Of a stretch of DNA of 64,000 nt, positions 49,974 through 59,559 are shown one piece after another. The first letter of the stretch is position 1. Every line of letters starts with the position of its first letter. The translations under genes were made by a program, and so were the position numbers. The DNA lies in NCBI RefSeq assembly GCF_022559585.1, contig NZ_CP087114.1, forward strand, positions 475,095 through 539,094, read 5' to 3'. This stretch comes from Bartonella machadoae (GTDB lineage Bacteria; Pseudomonadota; Alphaproteobacteria; Rhizobiales; Rhizobiaceae). Under the pieces are notes generated by a model. That model saw nothing but the letters and a program-made list of their open reading frames with translations, had not been told where the DNA came from and ran no database searches.

Positions 49974-50471
49974 TTAAAGATTTAAAAAGGCTTTATTACG
50001 CAGCCAGATGATTTTTATTTCATTATTGGAAAGCAATTCGATATAAGACCTTGTTTCAATATCATCGCGCGTCTTTTCTAAAATCATAACAATGCCGTGA
50101 CTATGAGCATTTTCACAAATATGAACATAATTGACGACGCGGGCGTGATCATAAATTTGTGCATTACCATAGACATGAGCATGGTCATAAATGATCGATT
50201 TACCAAGAACGATAGCATTTCCATAGACATAACCAGCGATAATAGCGTTATGATAGACCCTAGCATTTTCAGAAACCCGACCTGAGTTTAAAACCAGAGC
50301 ATTACCATAAACCCAGCAATTGCTATCATGGGAGAGGTTGCTTTCATTTTCGATAAAACCACCGAGTTGACCAGCCTTGACATCAGAAAAGCTTTTTAAA
50401 GCCTGAATGCGATACAATATGCGATTACCAAAGAGACGCGTTTCATTTGTAAGTGCAAATTTCTTTTGCAT
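49974..50471 (-). CDS. YdcK-like beta-helix protein, paralogue 4
   Basis: A 165-residue family member with ATG 50471 after AAGGATTGTTCCT. The cap (ILYRIQALKSFSDVKAGQLG) is almost identical to that of paralogue 5, so these two share the most recent common ancestor. Only about twelve hexads follow (such as IIYDHAHVYGNAQIYDHARV), then an unrelated polar tail with RSYIELLSNNEIKIIWLRN. The shorter helix suggests loss of repeat units. Confidence 0.78.
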   Translation of the reverse strand: MQKKFALTNETRLFGNRILYRIQALKSFSDVKAGQLGGFIENESNLSHDSNCWVYGNALVLNSGRVSENARVYHNAIIAGYVYGNAIVLGKSIIYDHAHVYGNAQIYDHARVVNYVHICENAHSHGIVMILEKTRDDIETRSYIELLSNNEIKIIWLRNKAFLNL

Positions 50472-50540
50472 AGGAACAATCCTTATAGAATGAGATTTGA
50501 AATGAAAGATTTGGAAAGCAGGCGCCCCCCGCGCCGTTAT

Positions 50541-51260
50541 TTATGCTGCTTCATTTTCGATAATTTTTTCACGATTATTGATTATAACATCATCACTTAC
50601 TTCATTACGAACATACGCATTTCCAAATATTTTTGCATTGCCATAAATCTTGATATTTTTTTCAATAACCGCTTTTCCATAAACCCTAGCATTTTCAAAA
50701 ATATGAGCACCCTCACTTACATAAGCAGAGCCCGATACTTTTGCATTGCCATAAACAGAGCCATTCACATAAGCACTATGCAAAACTTTTGCATTGTCAT
50801 ATATTTTTGCCTCTATAGTAATAAAGGCTTTTCCATAAACCACGGCATTGTCATAAACTTGACCACAAACCTTGGCATGACCATAAACCTTGGCATTCCC
50901 ATTAACCACGCACTTGCCATAAACCCATCCCTTGTCTCGAAACCACATATTCCCTGAGATACTAGCATGATCATAAACCTTGGCATTGCCATAAACATGG
51001 GTATCATGACCATAAACTTTAGCATGATCACTAATAACCGCATTCCCATAAGCTTTAGCATGTTTAGCAACAACGGCTTCATTACGAAGTTTTGCATTTT
51101 CAGACACGACGCCATTGTCAGCAACCCACGCCTGATCATAAATCCAGCAATTGCCATCATGGGAGAGATTATCTTCATTTTCAATAAAGCCACCCAATTG
51201 ACCAGCCTTTACATCATCAAAATCCCTTAATGCGCGAATGCGATAAAGATTTATAGGCAC
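50541..51260 (-). CDS. YdcK-like beta-helix protein, paralogue 3 (5' end frameshifted)
   Basis: The open frame begins at GTG 51260 (239 residues) with LYRIRALRDFDDVKAGQLGG and about 27 hexads, ending NNREKIIENEAA. Upstream, the same frame still codes VVTKKYELTNEIKEIYQNKD, equivalent to the N-terminus of the other paralogues. But its ATG (A at 51342) is one base out of phase because of an extra T after the third codon. So the native start is lost, and translation, if any, begins at the GTG. The hexad region itself is intact. Confidence 0.72.
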   Translation of the reverse strand: MPINLYRIRALRDFDDVKAGQLGGFIENEDNLSHDGNCWIYDQAWVADNGVVSENAKLRNEAVVAKHAKAYGNAVISDHAKVYGHDTHVYGNAKVYDHASISGNMWFRDKGWVYGKCVVNGNAKVYGHAKVCGQVYDNAVVYGKAFITIEAKIYDNAKVLHSAYVNGSVYGNAKVSGSAYVSEGAHIFENARVYGKAVIEKNIKIYGNAKIFGNAYVRNEVSDDVIINNREKIIENEAA

Positions 51261-51438
51261 AAATTTACCATCCTTATTTTGGTAAATTTCTTTGATTTCA
51301 TTTGTTAATTCATATTTTTTAGTTACAACTGTACTTAATCATGAGAAAACCCAATCTAAATATTTAATAAATTTTGAATGAAATGTTCTTAAGAAGGGGG
51401 CGCCCCCGCCGCGCCCGCGGTGTTATTTATGCTGCTTT

Positions 51439-51948
51439 TTATGGACGACACATTACAAAGGAAATCTCGCCATAAGGAGAGAGCCGTTCTGTATAAACAT
51501 TCTCTCTTGTATTGCCATAGGCATTTTTAGTAACAATAGCCATGCCATAGGCACTTGCATTTTCATAAATATGGACATTACTGATAATTTTTGCACTATC
51601 AAAAACCCGTGCGTTATCATAGACATGGGCATTGGCAAAAACCTTGGCAAAATCATAAACATGCGCATTGCCATAAACAAAACCACCAACCGCAGCATTG
51701 CCATAAACCCTAGCATTCTCATAAACACGACCGGGTTTTAAAACATACGCATCATCAGCAACCCAGCAATTGCCCTCATGAGAGAGATTACTCTCATCTT
51801 CAATAAAGCCCCCCAATTGACCAGCCTTAACATCATCAAAGTCTCTCAAAGCACGAATGCGATAAAGGGTGCTATTAGCACATACACGGGTTTCATTTGT
51901 TAATTCATATTTTTTGGATACAATTTTAGATACATTTATAGTGGTCAT
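51439..51948 (-). CDS. YdcK-like beta-helix protein, paralogue 2 (C-terminus shortened)
   Basis: ATG 51948 has a good site (GGAGCTCCCT). The 169-residue protein shows the cap TLYRIRALRDFDDVKAGQLG, about twelve hexads (such as NARVYGNAAVGGFVYGNAHV) and a tail ENVYTERLSPYGEISFVMCRP. Directly after its stop the frame continues with codons for Lys-Ala-Ala and a second stop, matching the xAA end of paralogues 1 and 3, so the stop codon is probably an acquired one. Confidence 0.76.
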   Translation of the reverse strand: MTTINVSKIVSKKYELTNETRVCANSTLYRIRALRDFDDVKAGQLGGFIEDESNLSHEGNCWVADDAYVLKPGRVYENARVYGNAAVGGFVYGNAHVYDFAKVFANAHVYDNARVFDSAKIISNVHIYENASAYGMAIVTKNAYGNTRENVYTERLSPYGEISFVMCRP

Positions 51949-52027
51949 AGGGAGCTCCTAATCTAATAATCGATAAAATTTGAATGAAGTTTAAAGAGGG
52001 GCACCCCCGCAGCGCCCGTGGTGTTAT

Positions 52028-52711
52028 TTACGCTGCTTGATTGGCATCTTCAGAATTGCAATCATATTGGTAATCATCATCATAACCATAATCATCATAA
52101 TATTCGTGACGATAATAATCATCTTCACTACCCAATTCCGGATATGCCTCGTCCCAAATATGATCATCAGCAGTTAAAGAGGCAGCACTATGTACATAAG
52201 AATTGCCTGAGATAAGAGCCCCACAAACCACGGCATCATCACAAACTTGAGAATGATCACAAATATGAGCAGCGCCACTTATTTTTGCATTGCCCCCGAC
52301 ATGGGCATCATCACAAATCACAGCATCATCAGAAATATGAGCATAATTCGTTACAGAGGCGTTATCATAAATTTTTGCATTCCCTTCAATTGCAACAGCA
52401 TTTTGCACATGGGCATTGCCATAAATTTTTGCCTTGCCATAAACGTCGACAAAATAACCTTTGATTTTTGCATTCCCAAAGACACGAGCTTTTTCAAAGA
52501 CACGAGCCTGATCATAAACCCAGCAGTCCCCATCATGAGAGAGGTTGCTTTCCTTTTCGATATACCCCCCAAGGTCACCTTTTTTGACATCAGCAAAGTC
52601 TTTTAAAGCACGGATACGGTATAATAAGTGACCATTGACGCATTGCATATCATATGTGAATTCATATTTTTTGGATGAGATAACAGGGGTGTTTTTAACT
52701 GTAGATTTCAT
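52028..52711 (-). CDS. YdcK-like beta-helix protein, paralogue 1, with acidic tail
   Basis: First gene of the array, ATG 52711 after GAAAGGATTTCAA. The cap is the most diverged (LLYRIRALKDFADVKKGDLG then GYIEKESNLSHDGDCWVYD). About 18 hexads follow, many with D in place of Y-G-N (ISDDAVICDDAHVGGNAKIS). The tail is strikingly acidic and Tyr-rich (SEDDYYRHEYYDDYGYDDDY), then NQAA. The tail could bind a basic partner or metal. It heads the presumed operon, behind a structured leader. Confidence 0.78.
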   Translation of the reverse strand: MKSTVKNTPVISSKKYEFTYDMQCVNGHLLYRIRALKDFADVKKGDLGGYIEKESNLSHDGDCWVYDQARVFEKARVFGNAKIKGYFVDVYGKAKIYGNAHVQNAVAIEGNAKIYDNASVTNYAHISDDAVICDDAHVGGNAKISGAAHICDHSQVCDDAVVCGALISGNSYVHSAASLTADDHIWDEAYPELGSEDDYYRHEYYDDYGYDDDYQYDCNSEDANQAA

Positions 52712-52741
52712 TTGAAATCCTTTCTATTCGTTAGGTTATTT

Positions 52742-52860
52742 TGAATTTACACCCTTATAAAGGGCATCGGGCGCTCAAAACACGGCGAATAGTCCGTTGT
52801 TACACTTTCCCCATAAGGGTATTGTATGGTGTAACCACACCCGACAGAATCTTAATATAC
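52742..52860 (-). promoter_or_regulatory. Structured leader of the beta-helix array with competing hairpins
   Basis: Read on the minus strand, GGTGT-GGTT-ACACC (52828-52841) forms a hairpin whose 3' half overlaps GTTACAC (52829-52835), which can instead pair with GTGTAAC at 52799-52805. The CCCTTATAAAGGG palindrome lies at 52752-52764. Mutually exclusive stems are what attenuators and riboswitches use. No known class is recognised. Confidence 0.4.
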
Positions 52861-54191
52861 TAACAAGAGCACAAAAGACAGTCAGTATTTTCAAAGACAT
52901 GGGAAAGGTTGTTTCGTAACCTATCCGCTATTCGTAAGTGTTTTGATCACTTGAGTATTTATATAACAAATTACGTATTTATTGTCAACTATCTTTTATT
53001 ATTTTTTGTGTTTTTTATAATTATTTTTTATACCATTATGTATAAATATGCGTCATATGCTTATGAATATTTTCTGTTTTATTGTCTCTATTTGACTCTA
53101 TATTACGCAATTGCGTTATTTTTCTCTTTTAAACATCATAATAACTAAAAACGCTCTCATAATGCCTATTTTTAACTTTATAACGCATCATTATTTTTAT
53201 GAGATAACTTGTGAATATTTTTGTGAATTTTTTATAAGAGGTTTGTAATTTAAACAGCTTTATAGAGACCGCGTCTTTATAACCAGCGCTTTTGATTCAA
53301 ATCTATTGTTTTGATTCATTCTCTATAGCCACCGCATCATTCTCATAAAACAAACGATAATATGATCATGCGGTTTTGATTTTTATAAAAACATTTTGAA
53401 TTCTTATATCCTTATCAAAATGCCTTTTAAATAGGCTTTTGTCTCTTTTGTTTGTTTTGTCAGTTAATCTAGCCCCCCTTTTATTTAAAAAAATTGAGAT
53501 AAAATAAAAACATTATATTTCAATAGGTTAGTATTTTTCAAAATTTTAAAACATCACGTATAAAAGCAATGTGAGTAATATAGAGAATTAATGACACGCA
53601 TTTTGTCTGTTTTGTCAAATTTTGTCAGTAAATTTTAAAAGACAATTGTTATGATTAGAATGCGTGTTTAAACCATGTTTTATGAGAGGGCATATGGCTC
53701 TTAAATGCCTCTCAAAAGACAAGAGATGGTTATGAGGCGTGTTATAAAGAGTAACTTATCAATTTGAGCGGGGTTTTGAGTTTTGAAACTTTGTATTTTA
53801 AAGAAAAAACACTAAAAAGACAAAAAATATTATATTTCAATATATTAAGTTTTATCAATGCTTCAAAAAACAATCTCTCTTGATAATACAACCTATTAAT
53901 ACGTATAATTCTCTTTAAAGAGAGCTTATGAAAGATATGAAAGGCATCATTTGAGATTGCGATATAATCTTTTAAAGGCAATGTAAAAAAATCTCATTCT
54001 ATTTAAGATGGGATTTCTTAAAATCCTTAAAGCAATCCAAATAAGAGTGTCTAAAAGTGCAAGGCTTCTCTTTTTAGAGTATCGCATGGTAAATCATTCC
54101 TTTTAAGATTATAGGTAAGCAACCTAATAAGAGAGTATAGATTATGGTTATAAGATCTATACCTCTTATGAGATTGGCATGATTCATAAAT
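52861..54191 (+). other. Long AT-rich intergenic region of the island
   Basis: About 1.3 kb without a convincing gene. It contains the repeat at 53455-53540, a partial third copy at 53822-53852 (tattatatttcaatatatta), and TGTCAGT sites at 53458 and 53623. Small hydrophobic frames at 52909-53148 and 53742-53981 look like chance in AT-rich DNA. Confidence 0.5.
53455..53540 (+). repeat. Inverted repeat flanking the RM gene, left copy
   Basis: Shares with the right copy (59560-59654, opposite strand) TTGTCAGT, a CCCCC block, a run of A residues and cattatatttcaata then gttagta, in the same order and spacing. Confidence 0.8.
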
Positions 54192-57100
54192 CTATTCAGT
54201 TTCTCTTAATTCCAAATTTGGCAGGTTTTTAACAATCTTCATTGTTTCTAAACTTACCGTAATAACCCTTTGGAACAATTCCAATGGATAAGCAGGGTTG
54301 CCAATGGTCTCAAGTGCATAGCGATTGGCATCATTAACAATGCCACTCTTTTTATCAGTTTTTACACATTGCCGTTCCATAACCCATTCAAGAGCGGGTT
54401 TACCATTTACGATATACTCATAAGCTTCGAGAGGAATATCTGTTATCGTGATATTACTGTTATAAAAAACAGTGGTTTTATCCTTTTCCTTACTATTTTT
54501 GATTTTTGCGAATTTCATTTCTGTAACGTAATAAAATTTCTCAGGATTAGAGATCTCTGTAAGTTTTGGATTGCCTTTTTTAAAGGTCACGGGATAAGGC
54601 TCTACCGTTTCATAATTGACGTGCAAATTACCTAATTCACGACCCGCATTAACAAATGCCCAGAAATCTTCAGTGCTCTTTACGCAAGGGATGCGAGGGA
54701 GTTCTTTAGAGAGATTATCAGCATAGCGAGCACGGTAATCTTCTGAATGCAAGAGACCGTAAACATAATAGAAGATATCATCTTTCGTGATGTTCTCATG
54801 AGGATAAGCAGCTTTAAAATGTGCTAATCCCTCATCAGTAATGGCATCACGGCGTTGTAAACCAGTTGTTTTGCTTTCTTCTGTAGAATTTGTAAATAAA
54901 TGAGATTGTTTCTCATTTTTACCTTTTGAAATCGCAGCATCTTCGTAAATATAGCGTGGAAAGCATTGACCTTTTTCTATTGTATCTAGATTAGGCAAAT
55001 CCTTAGTCATAAGTACAGAAAAGTCTTTTTTTGCTCCTATACCCGTAAGTTGTATTACCTTATTTTCAACCGCTTTTCCTATAGGGAATATACGCGGCAT
55101 TTGATAAATTGCTTCGTTAAAGGTGCGATTATAATAGAGCCACTGTTGAGTAAAAGGGCGATAAAGGCTTTGTGTGAAACATGAAATTTCAAAGTCAAAA
55201 AACTTCCTTTTTACTAACTCTTGTTTAATACTATGGCTCCAACTTATCTTCTTTTCATCGGAATTAACGAAATTGTTTACAGCATTGATATGTGTTTTAC
55301 GGTCGGCATGTGGATAAGCATTATTAAAACGTTCTACCTCGTTATTATAGAAAGTAATCATATTACTCATATTTTTTGCTAGATTCCCACGGCTTGAGTT
55401 ATATGCCCACGCATCACGATTGGTTACAACCCCAAGAGAAAACGTTTCAAAGAGTTTCTTATCATGTCCTTTTTTATACCCTAAGGATAGGAATGCTTTA
55501 AAACTGTCATCACGTTGCTTTATCCAATCGCCATGCTTATCTGGTGTAATAATTTTCCAACCGTGTTCACTCCGTGTAATGCCATCAATACTACCAAAAG
55601 TTTCGATTATTGTGAGTTTTTTTTCTCTTGTGAGATAATCTCCAATATTATGGAAATATATTTTACCACGCTGTTTGGATTCTGGATTTTTTACGAGAAT
55701 GGAGATTGCAATAGGTGCTCGTGATCCAGAACCAAAAATCTTTCCACCTTCTTTTCGAGAAAGCTCTCCAGAGGTTCGTTGATTACCACGTAAGTGGAAA
55801 ATATAAAGGCTGCTAAATTCCTCAACAAGGCATTTACGCACACCATCCATAGAATTTGCATCTATAAAACTTGCATTACTAACAAAACCAATAACACCAC
55901 AGTCTTTTATACGGTCACTTGCCCAGCGAATTGCTCGTATATAGCTATCATAAAGATTGCGCAGAAGAATTGCATTCGATTGAGCAGCGTAAGTCTCACT
56001 GATATGTTTATCTAATATGGGGTAAGAGGTGTTTTTTGCGTTGTCATTTTCGCTTTTTTGACCTGTTGAATAAGGAGGATTACCAATAATCACTTCAATA
56101 TTTAGATTTTTCTGAAGTTCTAAATAGGCGCTGTTTTCCTCTAGTAAGCCCTTCATCAGATCTTGCTTTTCAACCATTTGAAACGTATCGGTTAAACCAA
56201 TATGTTTAAAGGGAATATAATCTCCTTTCATAAGACTATGATAAGTCGATTCAATATTAATCGCTGCTATGTAATAAGCAAGCAAGACAATCTCATTGGC
56301 ATGGATATCATGACGGAACTTATATTCCATATCCTCTGGTTTAATGAGATCGGATTGCAAGAGCCTTGTGATGAAAGTACCTGTTCCCGTAAAGGGGTCA
56401 AGAATAGAGACACCTCGTGAACCAAGGCTCTTGCCAAATTCCTTCCGTAAAACATCATCAACCGAATGAATAATAAAATCCACAACCTCAACAGGGGTGT
56501 AAACAATCCCAAGCTTATCGGTGGTTCTTTTAAAAGCCTTGGCAAAAAAGCTTTCATAAAGTTTGATAATCAGATTTTGTCTTGCATGGGGTTCGGTAAT
56601 CCCAGAGGCACGGAATTTGACACTGTCATAGAATTCTTTAAGCTCTTTTGACTCTTCTTCAATATTTGTCTTGTCTAATTCCTTTAAAATCTTTTCCATT
56701 GCTTGTGAGATGGCATTGTTTTGAACAAATTGATTGCCATCAAATAAAGCTTCAAACACAGGACGCGTGACAAGATGCTGCGCTAACATCTCAACAGCTT
56801 CTTCTTGCTTGATATCACTGTTTAAGTTGTTTTGTAATTCTTTGAGAAACGCATCAAACGCACGGCGTGCTTCACTTGTCTCATCAGCAAGCATATTTTG
56901 TAGGCGGTTGATATGGTTTTGCGCAATCTCAGCAACATTGCCAGCCCAATTTTCCCAATAGTCACTCATAGTAGATCTTTTGACAAGAAATGCCCTAAAA
57001 GCATTGGGAAATGCCTTATATAGAAGCAATTGTCCTTGCCCATTATGATGAGAAAGGGATTTACGGACAGTCGTAGCAAAAGAAGCATGTGCACTTTCTG

Positions 57101-59180
57101 TTTTCGCTTGTAAGGGCACATCATCAACAACGGTTGTCACATTTTCTATCTCCATCTTTTGAGAAACCGTGACAATATCGATAATAGAACTTACATCTTG
57201 CCCTAAGTTCATTTGATTAAGGGTTTTGCTAAAATTCTCATCATGCGAAAGCAAAGCATTGAGAACTTGCCAAACAACACTGTATTTCTTATTGTTTTTT
57301 AAAGCCAATTCGGGGGAGATCCCAGCCGGCACGCCAACCGGTAAAATGATATAACCTCTTTTCTTATTGGGAGCCCGACGCATCACACGCCCCACCGCTT
57401 GTATCACATCCACTTGGCTTTTGCGCGGGTGGAGAAACATCACCGCATCAAGAGCAGGGACATCCACACCTTCAGAGAGACAACGAACATTGGTTAAGAT
57501 ACGACAGGTATTTTCCCCCGCATCATCTTCCAACCAATCAAGCAATTCCGTTCGTTTCTTGGCACCATCTTTCCCATCAATATGTTGTACCTCACAGATC
57601 AGAGGGGGGGTATCTTTGTGTTCTTTATGGATTTTACGGAAAGCTCTCTTAACACCCTTGCCTTCAAAGGTATCGCGAATGCGTTGCGAGGTTTTAATAT
57701 CTTTACAGAAAGCTAAAGCACGACGCATGGGGTTAGGGTCATCGCCAAGATCAACTTTCAGATCGATTTTGCTAAGAGCTTGGTAGCAGCCTAAGATCTT
57801 TGTTCTATCATCAAGAAGAAGTTCATAATTCTTATGGTTGGTAGGAATGTCCATTGTATCATGCACCATGCTCTCATCCACACCTAAGACAATAATCTTA
57901 TAAGGCGTTAAGAGGTCATTCTTGACGGCATCGGAGAAACTATAAAAATAGAGCTGTTTTCCATAGATTGTCTCATTATCCATAGAAGCCAGCACGGCAT
58001 CAAGTTCATCCGCACGCCTTTTTGCATTGTCACTAAAGATGCGCGGGGTTGCGGTCATGTAAAGACGTTTTTTGCCCTGAATAATGCTGTTATCATGAAC
58101 CTTGATAAAATCAGATTCACTTTTATCCGTTCCCAAAGCCGCCCCCGTTGTTCTATGGGCTTCATCGCAAATGATCAGATCAAATTCAGGTAAATCATGG
58201 TTCTTTTGTGCATCAGCAATCACTTGGATTGATTGGTAAGTAGCAAAAACAACATTCATAACATGGGGAGAAACTTGATTTCCTTTCTCTCCAAGCATTT
58301 GCGCATCGGTTGTGACAGGCAAGGCAAGATCTGAAGCACTCAGTTCAGCATCATCATCATTATTGAAACGCCGCTTGCCTATTTGCTTATCCGAACACAC
58401 AGCAAAGGAACGCAACGGGATTTGTGCATCCGCTGTCCATTCTCGTATTGTTTGTGACATAAGAGCAAGAGAAGGCACCAAAAACAAAACACGCTTGCCT
58501 TGACCCGCAAGAGTTTCTGCTATTTTAAGGCTCGTAAAGGTTTTACCTGTTCCACAAGCCATAATCAGCTTGCCACGGTCTGCTTCTTTTAAACCCTCAC
58601 AGACAGCTTCAATGGCTTCTTTCTGATGAGTAAAAGGCAACTTTTGTTTCTTATCTTTAAGAACAATTTTCCCTTCTGTTTCAAAAATCCCCCAATCGAT
58701 TGCACTGTTTTCCATATTGAAGAGATTAATGCGATAAACCGGAACCGCTTGTCCTTCAATCATGGTATTGGCGTTTTCGCTTAATTCCCCTTGCGTGCTG
58801 TCAATAAGAAGGCGATATTTAAAACGATTTTTACCTGAGATGGCGATAAAGCTTTCAATGTTTTCTTGCGTGATCTGATAATTTTTCTCATAAAATTTAC
58901 ATTGAATGGCGACATACTCATTGCAATCACGGATTTTTGCCACCAGATCAATATCCGTATCTTCATCGCTTCCTTTCCATCCATGCACATCAGCCACGTC
59001 TCTATAGCTTTGGACCGTTTCATATTCTTGGCATTGGAGAGGGTCTTGCGTGAGATAAGCAATTACAAACTTTTCGAAAGCCTTTTGCTTTTCTTGATCT
59101 GAGATTGATTTTTCACGATAGGATTGTAAGAGAGAGCGTAAAGAGGATTGTTTGTTATCAAAATTGATGGTTTGAGACAT
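54192..59180 (-). CDS. Single-chain restriction-modification-helicase enzyme (type ISP, LlaGI-like)
   Basis: One polypeptide of 1662 residues joins all functions. The N-terminal Mrr-like nuclease has Asp near 78 and QCK near 93-95. A superfamily 2 helicase/translocase follows with ACGTGKT near 208-214 and DEAH near 339-342. An N6-adenine methyltransferase follows with DPFTGTGTF near 925 and NPPY near 1035, then a C-terminal target-recognition region. This order matches type ISP enzymes such as LlaGI. ATG 59180 (MSQTINFDNKQ) has GGAG upstream and is preferred to 59234. No separate S, M or R gene is needed. All catalytic motifs look intact, so it probably defends the cell against phage. Confidence 0.9.
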   Translation of the reverse strand: MSQTINFDNKQSSLRSLLQSYREKSISDQEKQKAFEKFVIAYLTQDPLQCQEYETVQSYRDVADVHGWKGSDEDTDIDLVAKIRDCNEYVAIQCKFYEKNYQITQENIESFIAISGKNRFKYRLLIDSTQGELSENANTMIEGQAVPVYRINLFNMENSAIDWGIFETEGKIVLKDKKQKLPFTHQKEAIEAVCEGLKEADRGKLIMACGTGKTFTSLKIAETLAGQGKRVLFLVPSLALMSQTIREWTADAQIPLRSFAVCSDKQIGKRRFNNDDDAELSASDLALPVTTDAQMLGEKGNQVSPHVMNVVFATYQSIQVIADAQKNHDLPEFDLIICDEAHRTTGAALGTDKSESDFIKVHDNSIIQGKKRLYMTATPRIFSDNAKRRADELDAVLASMDNETIYGKQLYFYSFSDAVKNDLLTPYKIIVLGVDESMVHDTMDIPTNHKNYELLLDDRTKILGCYQALSKIDLKVDLGDDPNPMRRALAFCKDIKTSQRIRDTFEGKGVKRAFRKIHKEHKDTPPLICEVQHIDGKDGAKKRTELLDWLEDDAGENTCRILTNVRCLSEGVDVPALDAVMFLHPRKSQVDVIQAVGRVMRRAPNKKRGYIILPVGVPAGISPELALKNNKKYSVVWQVLNALLSHDENFSKTLNQMNLGQDVSSIIDIVTVSQKMEIENVTTVVDDVPLQAKTESAHASFATTVRKSLSHHNGQGQLLLYKAFPNAFRAFLVKRSTMSDYWENWAGNVAEIAQNHINRLQNMLADETSEARRAFDAFLKELQNNLNSDIKQEEAVEMLAQHLVTRPVFEALFDGNQFVQNNAISQAMEKILKELDKTNIEEESKELKEFYDSVKFRASGITEPHARQNLIIKLYESFFAKAFKRTTDKLGIVYTPVEVVDFIIHSVDDVLRKEFGKSLGSRGVSILDPFTGTGTFITRLLQSDLIKPEDMEYKFRHDIHANEIVLLAYYIAAINIESTYHSLMKGDYIPFKHIGLTDTFQMVEKQDLMKGLLEENSAYLELQKNLNIEVIIGNPPYSTGQKSENDNAKNTSYPILDKHISETYAAQSNAILLRNLYDSYIRAIRWASDRIKDCGVIGFVSNASFIDANSMDGVRKCLVEEFSSLYIFHLRGNQRTSGELSRKEGGKIFGSGSRAPIAISILVKNPESKQRGKIYFHNIGDYLTREKKLTIIETFGSIDGITRSEHGWKIITPDKHGDWIKQRDDSFKAFLSLGYKKGHDKKLFETFSLGVVTNRDAWAYNSSRGNLAKNMSNMITFYNNEVERFNNAYPHADRKTHINAVNNFVNSDEKKISWSHSIKQELVKRKFFDFEISCFTQSLYRPFTQQWLYYNRTFNEAIYQMPRIFPIGKAVENKVIQLTGIGAKKDFSVLMTKDLPNLDTIEKGQCFPRYIYEDAAISKGKNEKQSHLFTNSTEESKTTGLQRRDAITDEGLAHFKAAYPHENITKDDIFYYVYGLLHSEDYRARYADNLSKELPRIPCVKSTEDFWAFVNAGRELGNLHVNYETVEPYPVTFKKGNPKLTEISNPEKFYYVTEMKFAKIKNSKEKDKTTVFYNSNITITDIPLEAYEYIVNGKPALEWVMERQCVKTDKKSGIVNDANRYALETIGNPAYPLELFQRVITVSLETMKIVKNLPNLELRETE

Positions 59181-59463
59181 TATAGAGAAACTCCATACCT
59201 TATGACATTGACTCATTAACAGTGTAAGAATCACAATGGCGTTTCATAAATACATTTAGAACAAATATCGAGTACCCAATAAACCAAAATGGCGCGAAAA
59301 CCTATCAATTCCCTCAAAAAAATTTAACAAGTTGCAATTATAAACAGCAAAGTAGTAAAATTTACTATTCATTTTACGGAAATAAAAACAAATTCGAACC
59401 GTGTTTTAAGAGATCAAAATAGTTATTTTGAAGTGTTTTATGATCTCAAAATATCATAATTGC

Positions 59464-59494
59464 TGTCAGTTCAATTTTTAGACAGATACTGACA
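59464..59494. promoter_or_regulatory. TGTCAGT palindrome upstream of the RM gene
   Basis: TGTCAGT (59464-59470) and its complement ACTGACA (59488-59494) are separated by 17 bases. Further TGTCAGT sites lie at 59646-59652 (minus) and in the left repeat. This is operator-like, perhaps for a repressor or the AlpA-like protein. Confidence 0.45.
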
Positions 59495-59559
59495 GGTTTT
59501 ATTCAATTGATATCATTAATTGTCTATATAAATCATCTTATTGGGATGTTTTTTTTCTC

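Noticed and set aside
49118..52711. Acyl- or acetyltransferase function for the hexapeptide proteins
   Set aside because: They lack the catalytic His and loop features seen in LpxA and LpxD in this same window; only the repeat geometry is shared.
52909..53148. A 79-residue hydrophobic plus-strand frame, holin-like in composition
   Set aside because: Starts with TTG too close to GGAAAGG, made of Phe/Tyr/Ile from AT-rich DNA, opposite to all neighbouring genes and overlapping the leader side of the array.
53742..53981. A 79-residue minus-strand frame
   Set aside because: Lies across repeat remnants, with low-complexity AT-rich coding and no clear start signal.
57367..57786. A 139-residue plus-strand frame inside the RM gene
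   Set aside because: Antisense image of the conserved helicase region; no start signal.
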